From Citricoccus zhacaiensis (GTDB taxonomy: Bacteria > Actinomycetota > Actinomycetes > Actinomycetales > Micrococcaceae), in the NCBI RefSeq assembly GCF_014645315.1, contig NZ_BMLQ01000003.1, positions 185,804 through 249,803 on the forward strand: a stretch of DNA of 64,000 bases. The letters run 5' to 3'. The notes below the pieces were generated by a model. The model had not been told where the DNA came from and did not search any database. It worked only from the letters and a program-made list of their open reading frames with translations. A program made the position numbers and the translations under genes. Shown one piece after another: positions 16,425-24,655 of this stretch; within the stretch, counting starts at the first letter, position 1, and each line of letters begins with the position of its first letter.

Positions 16425-17435
16425 ATGGCCGAACAGAAGAGCTCCGGCGGGCACCTGGCTGCCGTCCGGACACCGGAGGACATCGCGGGCCAGCGCCGGT
16501 TCGAGGCGATCATCGCCGATGACTCCCGCATCGAGCCCCGGGACTGGATGCCCGAGGCCTACCGCAAGTCCTTGACCCGGCAGATGTCCCAGCACGCCCA
16601 CTCCGAGATCATTGGGATGCAGCCGGAAGCCAACTGGATCACCCGTGCCCCCAGCCTCAAGCGCAAGGCCATCCTCATGGCCAAGGTGCAGGACGAGGCG
16701 GGCCATGGTCTCTACCTGTACTCGGCCACCGAGACCCTGGGAACCGACCGGGACACCCTGAACAACCAGCTGCTGACCGGACGCGCCAAGTACTCCTCGA
16801 TCTTCAACTATCCCGCCCGCACGTGGGCGGACATGGGCGCCATCGGCTGGCTCGTCGACGGCGCGGCCATCGCCAACCAGGTGCCGCTGTGCCGTGCCTC
16901 CTACGGCCCCTACGGCCGGGCCATGGTGCGCATCTGTAAGGAGGAGTCGTTCCACCAGCGGCAGGGATTCGAGATCCTGCTGGAACTGTCCCGCGGCACC
17001 GAGGCCCAGCGGAAGATGGCCCAGGACGCCATTAACCGTTTCTACGCTCCGGCGCTGATGATGTTCGGGCCCTCGGACCAGGACTCGCCGAACTCGCAGC
17101 AGTCCATGGCGTGGAACATCAAGCGCTTCTCCAACGACGACCTGCGTCAGCGGTTCGTCGGCATGATCGTCGAACAGGTCAAGGTCCTCGGCCTGAGCCT
17201 GCCGGACCCGGACCTGCGCTATGACGAGGAATCCGGTCAGTGGCTGCACATGGACCTGGACTGGGACGAGTTCAAGCGGGTGGTCTCCGGGGGTGGCCCG
17301 TGTAACTCCCAGCGCTTGGCCCGTCGCCGGGAAGCCCATGAGGACGGGGCCTGGGTCCGTGAGGCCGCAGCAGCCTTCGCCCGGAAGCAACAGAACGAGA
17401 AGAACCAGCATGACCAGAAGGCAGAGGTGGCCTGA
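16425..17435 (+). CDS. paaA: 1,2-phenylacetyl-CoA epoxidase, catalytic subunit A
   Basis: This 336-residue ferritin-like di-iron protein is the oxygenase subunit that epoxidises the ring of phenylacetyl-CoA. The conserved [19 protein letters not shown] lies near residues 60-78, and the iron-ligand segment [14 protein letters not shown] follows near 86-99. A second ligand set is in [14 protein letters not shown] near residue 173. The ATG at 16425 is preceded by GAGG at 8 nt; an in-frame GTG three codons earlier overlaps that site. It heads paaABCDE-paaG, and paaB follows after 2 bp. Confidence 0.96.
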   Translation: MAEQKSSGGHLAAVRTPEDIAGQRRFEAIIADDSRIEPRDWMPEAYRKSLTRQMSQHAHSEIIGMQPEANWITRAPSLKRKAILMAKVQDEAGHGLYLYSATETLGTDRDTLNNQLLTGRAKYSSIFNYPARTWADMGAIGWLVDGAAIANQVPLCRASYGPYGRAMVRICKEESFHQRQGFEILLELSRGTEAQRKMAQDAINRFYAPALMMFGPSDQDSPNSQQSMAWNIKRFSNDDLRQRFVGMIVEQVKVLGLSLPDPDLRYDEESGQWLHMDLDWDEFKRVVSGGGPCNSQRLARRREAHEDGAWVREAAAAFARKQQNEKNQHDQKAEVA

Positions 17436-17437
17436 CC

Positions 17438-17800
17438 ATGAGTAGCGCCGTGATCGGCCAGGACAGCCAGAACCACCAGAGCAACCAGCCCAGTCAGGGT
17501 GCCCAGAAGCCCCCGACGTCGGCCGGCTGGCCGCTCTGGGAGGTATTCGTGCGCTCGTCGCGGGGCCTGTCCCATGTGCACGCCGGTTCGCTCCACGCGC
17601 CGGACGCGGAGATGGCCGTCCGCAACGCTCGGGATCTCTACACCCGGCGCAACGAGGGCGTCTCCCTCTGGGTGGTCCGCTCCACGGACATCACCACCTC
17701 GGACCCGGATGCCAAGGACATGATGTTCGAATCGCCCCAGGGCAAGGACTACCGCCACGCCACCTACTACAAGGAAAGCGAAGGGGTGAAGCACCTGTGA
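17438..17800 (+). CDS. paaB: 1,2-phenylacetyl-CoA epoxidase subunit B
   Basis: This 120-residue protein is the small structural subunit of the epoxidase complex. The family core WEVFVRSSRGLSHVHAGSLH begins near residue 31, followed by ALHAPD-like and LYTRRNEGVSLWVV segments. The first 25 or so residues are a Gln/Asn/Ser-rich extension not typical of PaaB. It overlaps paaC by 4 nt (GTGA), which indicates coupled translation. Confidence 0.93.
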   Translation: MSSAVIGQDSQNHQSNQPSQGAQKPPTSAGWPLWEVFVRSSRGLSHVHAGSLHAPDAEMAVRNARDLYTRRNEGVSLWVVRSTDITTSDPDAKDMMFESPQGKDYRHATYYKESEGVKHL

Positions 17801-18672
17801 GCGGCACCTCCACCGGCCAACTGCCGGACCATAGCCTCGACAGCTTTGGCGACGCCGCGGCGTCGGCCACGCGGGTCACCCCCGGCAACGCCCTGCGTCC
17901 CGAGGACATCGCCCTGCAGCAGACAGCACCCGCTGATGACGCCGTCGCCCGGTATGCCCTCCACCTGGGCGACGACGCCCTGATCCTCGCCCAACGGCTC
18001 TCCCACTGGATCTCCCGCGGGCCGGAGCTCGAGGAGGACGTCGCCCTGGGCAACATCGCCCTCGACCAGCTGGGCCACGCCCGCTCCTTCCTCAGCTACG
18101 CCGGCAAGGCCTGGGGACAGACGGAGGACGACCTGGCCTACTTCCGCGAGGAGGAGGACTTCACCTCGCTGCACCTGGTGGAGCAGCCCAACGGTGATTT
18201 CGCCGAGACGATGGTGCGCGGCCTGTTCATGGCCCTCTACCAGCACCAGCTCTACACCCGGCTGGTGCACTCGGCTGACGAGACCATCGCCGCCATCTCC
18301 GCCAAGGCGCTCAAGGAGGTCGACTACCACCTGGAGCACGCCGAGCTGTGGACTCTGCGCCTCGGACGGGGGACCGAGGAGTCGGCCCACCGGATGCGCC
18401 GCGCCCTGGACAAGCTCTGGCCCTACACCGCAGAGCTGTTCCAGGACGAACCATTGCACGATGAGCTTGAGGGCGTCGCGGTGCGCCCCTCCACGTTGCG
18501 TGCGGAGTGGGACGAGCAGCTGCTGGACATCCTCGACCGGTCCGAACTGGCCGTCCCGGAGGTTCCCGCTGCCCTGTGCTGGGGCCGCCGCGGCGAGCAC
18601 TCCGAACACCTGGGATACATCCTCGCCGAGATGCAGGTGCTCGCCCGCAAGCATCCCGGCGCCACCTGGTAG
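17797..18672 (+). CDS. paaC: 1,2-phenylacetyl-CoA epoxidase subunit C
   Basis: This 291-residue ferritin-like subunit forms the structural heterodimer with PaaA. Visible family segments are LGDDALILAQRLSHWISRGP (about 57-76), EEDVALGNIALDQLGHAR (about 80-97) and KEVDYHLEHAELWTLRLG near residue 175. The GTG start overlaps the paaB stop. The N-terminal 30-40 residues are longer than in E. coli PaaC (248 residues). Confidence 0.94.
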   Translation: MSGTSTGQLPDHSLDSFGDAAASATRVTPGNALRPEDIALQQTAPADDAVARYALHLGDDALILAQRLSHWISRGPELEEDVALGNIALDQLGHARSFLSYAGKAWGQTEDDLAYFREEEDFTSLHLVEQPNGDFAETMVRGLFMALYQHQLYTRLVHSADETIAAISAKALKEVDYHLEHAELWTLRLGRGTEESAHRMRRALDKLWPYTAELFQDEPLHDELEGVAVRPSTLRAEWDEQLLDILDRSELAVPEVPAALCWGRRGEHSEHLGYILAEMQVLARKHPGATW

Positions 18673-18689
18673 AGGGCAGGAGGACCACC

Positions 18690-19184
18690 ATGGCACCCGC
18701 CACCACCATCGAATCCCTGCACGAGATCGCCGCCCGCGTCACCGACCCCGAGATCCCGGTGCTGACCATCGCCGACCTGGGCATCCTGCGGGAGGTCGAG
18801 CAGGACGGTGACGGCGCCGTCGTCGTGACCATCACCCCGACCTATTCGGGGTGCCCGGCCATGGATGCCATCCGGCAGGACCTTGAGCACGAGTTCTCCG
18901 CGGCCGGCTACGAGAGGGTCCGCGTGGACCTGGTGCTGTCCCCGGCCTGGTCCACCGACTGGATGACGGACGCAGGCAAGGCCAAGCTCGAGGAGTACGG
19001 CATCGCCCCGCCCACCGGGACCGGCCACCGCGGCACCGTGACCCTCGGCCTGGCCGTGAAGTGCCCGCACTGCCATTCGCTGAACACCCGCGAACTCGCC
19101 CGCTTCGGTTCCACCTCCTGCAAGGCCCTGTACTCCTGCCGGGACTGCCTGGAACCCTTCGACTACTTCAAGGTGCTCTCATGA
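18690..19184 (+). CDS. paaD: PaaD, metal-cluster assembly factor for the epoxidase
   Basis: This 164-residue protein has an N-terminal DUF59/MIP18 domain (DPEIPVLTIADLGILR at about 19-34, then PTYSGCPAM) and a C-terminal zinc-ribbon-like part with cysteines in VKCPHCHSLN and SCKALYSCRDCLEPFDYFK. It is thought to help mature the iron centres of the epoxidase system. AGGAGG lies 6 nt before the ATG. The stop overlaps the paaE start by 4 nt. Confidence 0.93.
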   Translation: MAPATTIESLHEIAARVTDPEIPVLTIADLGILREVEQDGDGAVVVTITPTYSGCPAMDAIRQDLEHEFSAAGYERVRVDLVLSPAWSTDWMTDAGKAKLEEYGIAPPTGTGHRGTVTLGLAVKCPHCHSLNTRELARFGSTSCKALYSCRDCLEPFDYFKVLS

Positions 19185-20356
19185 CCGCAACCGCCACTGA
19201 AACCGCCCCCGCACGCCGCCGCGCCACCTTCCACCCCCTCGAGGTGGCCGGTGTCCGCCGGCTGACCGCCGACGCCGTGGAGGTCACCTTCGCGGTGCCC
19301 GAGGAGCTGGTGGACGACTACGACTACGCGCCCGGTCAGTACGTGGCCCTGCGCAAGGAGTTGCCGGGCGAAGACGGCACGCTGCACGAGGTGCGCCGCA
19401 GCTACTCGATCTGCGCCGAGCCGCGGCCCGGAGAGGTCCGGGTGGCCATCAAGCGGGACCTCGGCGGGCTCTTCTCCAGCTGGGCCAACGAGCACCTGGT
19501 GGCGGGGGACACCATCGACGTGATGAGCCCGGCCGGGGCGTTCATCTCCCAGCACCGGATGACCGAGCTGAATGATCCGGAGTCGATCGACACGGACACC
19601 GAGCACTCCTTCGTCGCGGTGGCCGCCGGATCCGGCATCACCCCGGTCATCGCGATCGCCCGCACCGTGCTGGCGTCCAATGACCAGGTCCGCTTCGACC
19701 TGGTGTACTCCAACCGGGCCGCCATGGACGTGATGTTCCTCGAGGAGCTGGCCGACCTCAAGGACCGCTACCCCTCCCGCTTCGCCCTGCACCACGTGCT
19801 GACCCGGGAACAGCGGATCTCACCCCTGCTCTCCGGCCGGATCGACCACGAGAAGCTCTCTACCCTGTTGTCCACCGTGATGCGTCCGGAGACCGTGGAC
19901 GAGTGGTTCCTCTGCGGCCCGTTCGAACTGGTCCAGCTGGTCCGGGACGAGCTGACCGCCCTGGACGTGGACGCGGGCAAGGTCCGCTACGAGCTGTTCA
20001 CCACGGGTGACCCGAAGCAGGGCCGCCCGGAGGGCAACATCGGCCGTCCCGTGGAGGTGGACGAGGCGGGGGAGAACTTCCAGATCTCCTTCACCTTGGA
20101 CGGGCTGCAGGGGGAGGTGAAGTCCCCCAAGGGGCAGCGCGAGTCAGTGCTCAACGCCGCTCTTCGGGTTCGCCAGGATGTGCCCTTCGCCTGCGCCGGC
20201 GGCGTGTGCGGTACGTGCCGGGCCAAGGTGGTCGAGGGCACCGTGGAGATGGATGAGAACTACGCACTCGAGCCGGACGAGGTCGAGAAGGGCTACGTGC
20301 TGACCTGTCAGTCCCACCCGACCTCGGACACCCTCGTCCTCAACTACGACGCCTAG
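19181..20356 (+). CDS. paaE: 1,2-phenylacetyl-CoA epoxidase reductase subunit E
   Basis: This 391-residue reductase passes electrons from NADPH to PaaA. In order it has an FAD-binding domain (RRSYSICAEP near residue 70), an NAD(P)-binding domain (AAGSGITPVIAIARTV near residue 150) and a C-terminal plant-type [2Fe-2S] ferredoxin domain with cysteines in CAGGVCGTCRAK and a fourth in LTCQSHP. The length is a little above E. coli PaaE (356). It is 10 bp from paaG. Confidence 0.96.
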   Translation: MTATATETAPARRRATFHPLEVAGVRRLTADAVEVTFAVPEELVDDYDYAPGQYVALRKELPGEDGTLHEVRRSYSICAEPRPGEVRVAIKRDLGGLFSSWANEHLVAGDTIDVMSPAGAFISQHRMTELNDPESIDTDTEHSFVAVAAGSGITPVIAIARTVLASNDQVRFDLVYSNRAAMDVMFLEELADLKDRYPSRFALHHVLTREQRISPLLSGRIDHEKLSTLLSTVMRPETVDEWFLCGPFELVQLVRDELTALDVDAGKVRYELFTTGDPKQGRPEGNIGRPVEVDEAGENFQISFTLDGLQGEVKSPKGQRESVLNAALRVRQDVPFACAGGVCGTCRAKVVEGTVEMDENYALEPDEVEKGYVLTCQSHPTSDTLVLNYDA

Positions 20357-20366
20357 GAGAGAACAC

Positions 20367-21197
20367 ATGATCGAACTGAACCTGGCCGATGGGATCGCCG
20401 AGGTCGTCCTCAACGCCCCGGAGAAGATGAACGCCCTCGATGCGGAGGCGCTCGCCGAACTCGAGAAGGCCTACGACGCCGCCGCTGCCGCCGCCTCGCG
20501 CGGTGAGGTGCGCGCATTGCTGCTGCGCGGCGAGGGCCGCGGGTTCTGCGCCGGACGGGACATCTCCGGGGTCACCCCGGCCGACGATGACGTCCTGGGC
20601 TACCTCGGGGGGAAGGTGACCCCGCTGCTGCAGACGATGAGCGCCTTCCCGGCGCCGACCTTCGCAGCGGTGCAGGGCGCGTGCCTCGGCGTTGGCTTGG
20701 GGCTGGCGATCGCCACGGACGTGGTCTACGTGGCCGAGAACGCCAAGATCGGCTCGCCCTTCGCGAACCTGGGGGCCACGCTGGACTCCGGCGGGCACTG
20801 GCTGTTCACCGAGCGGCTGGGCGCCCACCGCACCCTGGACCTGATCTACACCGCGGAGCTGATCAGCGGTGCCGAGGCGGTGGCCTCCGGGCTCTTTTCC
20901 CGGGCACTGCCCGCCGAGAGCCTGCTGGAGGACACCCGCGGCATCGTGGCGAAGGTCGCCACCGGTGCCACCGGGGCCTTCCTGGCCTCCAAGGAGCTCG
21001 TGGCCCAGGTGCGGGACCAGCGGCTGGGCCTGTGGGAGTCCGTGGCCCGGGAGAATCAGGCGCAGGCGGACCTGTGCGGCACGGCCGACTACGCCGAGGG
21101 GTTCGCCGCATTCCAGGAGAAGCGCAAGCCGGAGTTCACCGGGGCGGGTATCCGAGATAGCCGGTCATCAGGGCCTGGAGGTCCTGCGGGTCCATGA
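20367..21197 (+). CDS. paaG: 1,2-epoxyphenylacetyl-CoA isomerase (PaaG-type crotonase)
   Basis: This 276-residue crotonase-family protein probably rearranges the epoxide to oxepin-CoA. Oxyanion-hole segments are CAGRDISGV (about 55-63) and GACLGVGLGLA. The usual hydratase glutamates are absent (LGLAIATD, NLGATLDSGG), which fits an isomerase. AGGAGAG precedes the ATG. The typical family end is near KRKPEFTG; about 18 further Ser/Gly/Pro residues follow, and this tail overlaps the 3' end of the convergent membrane-protein gene by 62 bp. Confidence 0.88.
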   Translation: MIELNLADGIAEVVLNAPEKMNALDAEALAELEKAYDAAAAAASRGEVRALLLRGEGRGFCAGRDISGVTPADDDVLGYLGGKVTPLLQTMSAFPAPTFAAVQGACLGVGLGLAIATDVVYVAENAKIGSPFANLGATLDSGGHWLFTERLGAHRTLDLIYTAELISGAEAVASGLFSRALPAESLLEDTRGIVAKVATGATGAFLASKELVAQVRDQRLGLWESVARENQAQADLCGTADYAEGFAAFQEKRKPEFTGAGIRDSRSSGPGGPAGP

Positions 21198-21501
21198 ACG
21201 TGGCCGCGAACCACACCATCGCGCCCAGGGCCACTGCCGAGATGAGGAGCCAGGCCACGGAAAGCCGTGCCAGGAACCGCAGTTCCCGCCGGGATTCCGC
21301 GTGGTGGTCGGAGGCTAAGGCGACCAACTGCCGGCCGGTGCGGTCCGCCGGACTGAGGTGGCTCGCGCCGCCGTCGAGGTGGTTGGGGGCGGCATCGGAA
21401 CTGCCGTCGCGCAGGGTGGCGACGGTCTGGCCGGCGCGCGCGTCCTGACGGAGGCGGATGATGTGGTCCCCGTGGCGTGCCAGGAGGATGTCCTCGCCCA
21501 T
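21136..21501 (-). CDS. Small hypothetical membrane protein overlapping paaG
   Basis: This reading frame gives 121 residues from the ATG at 21501. The first 75 or so are polar and the C-terminus holds one hydrophobic helix (VAWLLISAVALGAMVWFAA) followed by a short tail. I recognise no family. The frame extends upstream to 21657, but that N-terminus is Arg/Pro-rich and less likely. The start is uncertain because no good ribosome site is seen. It runs against paaG and their 3' ends overlap by 62 bp. Confidence 0.45.
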   Translation of the reverse strand: MGEDILLARHGDHIIRLRQDARAGQTVATLRDGSSDAAPNHLDGGASHLSPADRTGRQLVALASDHHAESRRELRFLARLSVAWLLISAVALGAMVWFAATFMDPQDLQALMTGYLGYPPR

Positions 21502-21602
21502 CGACCCAGAATGGGCCGCGGTGACGGTCCGACGGCCTCGGTGCGGGGCGCTGCGGCGCGTGACGGGACGGGAGGCTTCGGACGGTTTCACTCCTCGAGA
21601 GT

Positions 21603-21642
21603 AAGCCCGCCGACGGCGCCCGTTCCCCGGAATGGCGGGCTT
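21603..21642. terminator. Possible terminator hairpin between paaG and the lrp-like gene
   Basis: Arms AAGCCCGCC (21603-21611) and GGCGGGCTT (21634-21642) flank a 22-nt loop. Only two or three T follow on either strand, so function as a terminator is uncertain. Confidence 0.35.
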
Positions 21643-21698
21643 TGTCGGCAACTTCACCCCGTGCTGTGAGCCAGGGGACAGGGTGCTGAGACGGCTCT

Positions 21699-22148
21699 CT
21701 ACCGGGTGTCCGCGTCCTCGAAGATCACGAAGGTCTGGGTGTCCAGCACCGCGGGCAGCGGCTGGATGTGATCGAAGACCACCCGGCGCAGGTCCAGGTT
21801 GTCCCGCGCCCGGACCAGCAGCAGCACATCGAAGTTCCCGCCCACGAGGCTGACGTGGTAGACCTCCGGGATCCTCGCGAGGGTCTCCCTGACCTCCCGC
21901 CAGCCGTGCTGGCGCAGCTTCAGCGTGACGTAGGCCGAGGAGCGCAGGCCCGCCCGGACCGGGTCCACCACCGCGCTGTAGCGGGTGATGACGCCGTCCT
22001 GCTGCAGTCGGTTGATCCTGGCGTAGGCGTGCGCGCGGGAGATGTGCACTCTCTGGGCCAGGGCGGTCACCGATTGCCGGCCGTCCCTCGTCAGTTCGGC
22101 CAGGATCTGCTCATCCACGGAGTCGATCGGTGCGGGTACGGGGCCCAT
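21699..22148 (-). CDS. Lrp/AsnC-family regulator, probable control of the bkd operon
   Basis: This 149-residue protein has an N-terminal helix-turn-helix (IDSVDEQILAELTRDGRQSV, then ALAQRVHISRAHAYARINRL) and a C-terminal RAM/AsnC effector domain (YHVSLVGGNFDVLLLV). I chose the ATG at 22148 because GAGGG is 5 nt upstream; a GTG four codons earlier overlaps that site. It is divergent from the branched-chain 2-oxoacid dehydrogenase operon, the usual arrangement of bkdR, so it probably senses branched-chain amino acids or their 2-oxoacids. Confidence 0.85.
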   Translation of the reverse strand: MGPVPAPIDSVDEQILAELTRDGRQSVTALAQRVHISRAHAYARINRLQQDGVITRYSAVVDPVRAGLRSSAYVTLKLRQHGWREVRETLARIPEVYHVSLVGGNFDVLLLVRARDNLDLRRVVFDHIQPLPAVLDTQTFVIFEDADTR

Positions 22149-22336
22149 GGATTCCCTCACTCAAAGTAGCGGTGCGCTGTTGCAGAACATCCACCAGAAT
22201 AGGCAATTCTCTCCATTCGTCCACAGTCTCACCCTGTAGCGGCGACGAACCCTCGGCTGGATCCACACTGGTGGGTACAAAGTGACTACAGCAGTGACGT
22301 GGACCACGGTCGGCACTCGACGACCCAGGAGGAACG

Positions 22337-23497
22337 ATGAGCGAGGACACCCGCACCGGCATCACCGATGCCGCCCGCAGCTTCGGCATCACGCCGGAGG
22401 ACTACATGCTGCCGGCCCGCGACCTGATCCAGATGGTGGACCCGGAGGGCCGGCTCCTCGGTGCCGGCCCGGGCCCGGAACCGGGACACGACTACCCTGT
22501 CCCGGCTGACGAGGACCTGCTGGAGGCGTACCGCCGCCTCGTGGTGGGCCGGCGCATCAATGATCAGAACTCCGCACTGGTGCGTCAGGGCCGGATGGCT
22601 GTCTACCCCTCCAGCCACGGGCAGGAGGCCTGCCAGGTCGCCGTCGCGGCCTGCCTGGAGGAGGGCGATTGGCTGTTCCCCACCTACCGGGACACCGTGG
22701 CCGTGATCTCCCGTGGGGTCCCACCCGTGGAGGCCATGACGGTCTTCCGCGGCGACTGGCACGGTGGCTACCATCCGGGGAAACACAAGGTCGGCATCCA
22801 GTCCACCCCGTTGACCACCCAGTTGCTGCACGCGGTCGGGGCCGCACATGCCGCGAGACTGCGCGGCGAGGACACCGTGGTGGTGGCCCTGTGCGGGGAT
22901 GGGGCCACGAGTGAGGGCGACTTCCATGAGGCGCTGAACTTCGCGGCCGTCTTCCACCTGCCGGTGATCTTCTTCGTCCAGAACAACCAGTACGCCATCT
23001 CCGTGCCACTGGCCCGCCAGACGGTGGCGCCGTCGCTGGCGCACAAAGCTGTTGGTTACGGCATGGCCGGGGAGCGCGTGGACGGCAATGACCTCGTCGC
23101 CCTGCTCGCCGTCCTCGAGCGCGGAGTGCGACTCGTGCGCGGGGGTGCGGGCCCCCTGCTGGTCGAGGCACAGACCTACCGGATCCAGGCCCACACCAAC
23201 GCCGACGACGCCACGCGGTACCGCGAGGACGCGGAGGTGCAGGAATGGCTGGCCAAGGACCCGGTGAAGCGGATGCGGTCCTACCTGACCGGCCGCGGCC
23301 TCCTGGCTGACGAGCTGCAGGCCCGCTTCGAGCAGGAGGCAGAGCAGGTCGCCGCCGAGCTTCGGAACGGCCTCAACCAGGAGATCACCCCGGACCCGCA
23401 GGATCTCTTCGCCCACGTCTACACCGTCCCCACCCCGCAGCTGGACGAGCAGTCCGCCCAATTGGCCGAGGAACTCATCCGTGAGGAGGCATCATGA
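22337..23497 (+). CDS. bkdA: Branched-chain 2-oxoacid dehydrogenase E1 component, alpha subunit
   Basis: This 386-residue thiamine-diphosphate enzyme subunit decarboxylates 2-oxoacids from valine, leucine and isoleucine. The ThDP motif runs from CGDGATSEGDFHEALNF (about residue 188) to QNNQYAIS. Phosphorylation-loop-like YRIQAHTNADDATRYR follows near residue 280. AGGAGG lies before the ATG. The stop overlaps the next start (ATGA). Pyruvate dehydrogenase E1 is the alternative, but the divergent Lrp regulator and the E2 type favour branched-chain substrates, which also prime branched fatty acid synthesis. Confidence 0.85.
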   Translation: MSEDTRTGITDAARSFGITPEDYMLPARDLIQMVDPEGRLLGAGPGPEPGHDYPVPADEDLLEAYRRLVVGRRINDQNSALVRQGRMAVYPSSHGQEACQVAVAACLEEGDWLFPTYRDTVAVISRGVPPVEAMTVFRGDWHGGYHPGKHKVGIQSTPLTTQLLHAVGAAHAARLRGEDTVVVALCGDGATSEGDFHEALNFAAVFHLPVIFFVQNNQYAISVPLARQTVAPSLAHKAVGYGMAGERVDGNDLVALLAVLERGVRLVRGGAGPLLVEAQTYRIQAHTNADDATRYREDAEVQEWLAKDPVKRMRSYLTGRGLLADELQARFEQEAEQVAAELRNGLNQEITPDPQDLFAHVYTVPTPQLDEQSAQLAEELIREEAS

Positions 23498-24654
23498 GCA
23501 CCCGCCAGACCACCAGCCCTGACGCCGGTTCAGTCGACGCCGTGGAAACCGCGGTGGACGCGGCCCGTGAGTCCACCACCCGGGCCGGCGGGGCGGGCAT
23601 TCCGGGCCCGCGCCCCGAATCACCGGTAGCCCCGGTCCCGCCGGGGCCGGTGACGATGGCCAAAGCCCTCAACGCGGCCCTGGCCGATGCGCTGGCTGCC
23701 GATGCCGGCGTCGTGGTGTTCGGCGAGGACGTGGGCACCCTCGGCGGGGTCTTCCGCATCACGGACGGACTGGCCGCCCGTTTCGGGACGGAGCGGTGCT
23801 TCGACACCCCGTTGGCCGAGTCCGGGATCGCGGGCATGTCCGTGGGCATGGCGATCAACGGGATGCGGCCGGTGATCGAGATGCAGTTCGACGCCTTCGC
23901 CTACCCGGCCTTCGAGCAGATCGCCTCGCACGTGGCGAAGATGCGCAACCGCACCCGGGGAGCCGTGGCCATGCCGATCGTCATCCGCATCCCGTATGCC
24001 GGGGGCATCGGCGGCGTGGAGCACCACTGCGATTCCTCGGAGGCCTATTACGCGCACACCCCCGGGCTCAAGGTCGTCACCCCGGCCACCGTGACGGACG
24101 CCTACCTGCTGCTGCGGGCGGCCATCGACTCGGACGACCCGGTCATCTTCATGGAGCCCAAGAAACTGTACTTCGCCAAGGACCGGGTCGACCTGGACGC
24201 TCTGAAGGAGCAGTACGAGTCCGGTGACGGACCGCGGGCCGCGCTGGAATCCGGCGGGGCCGCCGTCGCGCGGACCGGGACCGACGCGACGCTGATCGCC
24301 TACGGGCCGTCCCTGCCCACCGCGATGGCCGCGGCGGCCGCCGCCCAGGAGGAGGGGCGCTCGCTGGAGGTGGTGGACGTGCGCACGATCGTCCCCTTCG
24401 ACGACGCCACTGTGGCCGCGTCCGTGGCCAAGACCAGCAGGGCCGTGGTCATCACCGAGGAGACGGGCTTCGCCTCCGTGGCCGCGGAGATCACCGCCCG
24501 GGTGCAGCAGCGCTGCTTCCACTCCCTGGCCGCGCCGGTGCTGCGGGTGACCGGTTTTGACATCCCCTATCCGGCGCCGAAGCTGGAGCACCATTTCCTG
24601 CCCTCGGTGGACCGCATCCTGGACGCCGTGGACGACCTGCAGTGGGAGGACTGA
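23494..24654 (+). CDS. bkdB: Branched-chain 2-oxoacid dehydrogenase E1 component, beta subunit
   Basis: This 386-residue protein pairs with the alpha subunit to form the E1 heterotetramer. The transketolase-type core begins at about residue 53 (VTMAKALNAALADAL) with VVFGEDVGTLGGVFRIT and FDTPLAESGIAGMSVGMA; the C-terminal domain contains IVPFDDATVAASVAKT and ITEETGFASVAAEI. An Ala/Pro-rich 50-residue N-terminal extension is unusual, since family members are about 325-340 residues. It is followed after 1 bp by the E2 gene. Confidence 0.87.
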   Translation: MSTRQTTSPDAGSVDAVETAVDAARESTTRAGGAGIPGPRPESPVAPVPPGPVTMAKALNAALADALAADAGVVVFGEDVGTLGGVFRITDGLAARFGTERCFDTPLAESGIAGMSVGMAINGMRPVIEMQFDAFAYPAFEQIASHVAKMRNRTRGAVAMPIVIRIPYAGGIGGVEHHCDSSEAYYAHTPGLKVVTPATVTDAYLLLRAAIDSDDPVIFMEPKKLYFAKDRVDLDALKEQYESGDGPRAALESGGAAVARTGTDATLIAYGPSLPTAMAAAAAAQEEGRSLEVVDVRTIVPFDDATVAASVAKTSRAVVITEETGFASVAAEITARVQQRCFHSLAAPVLRVTGFDIPYPAPKLEHHFLPSVDRILDAVDDLQWED

Positions 24655-24655
24655 C

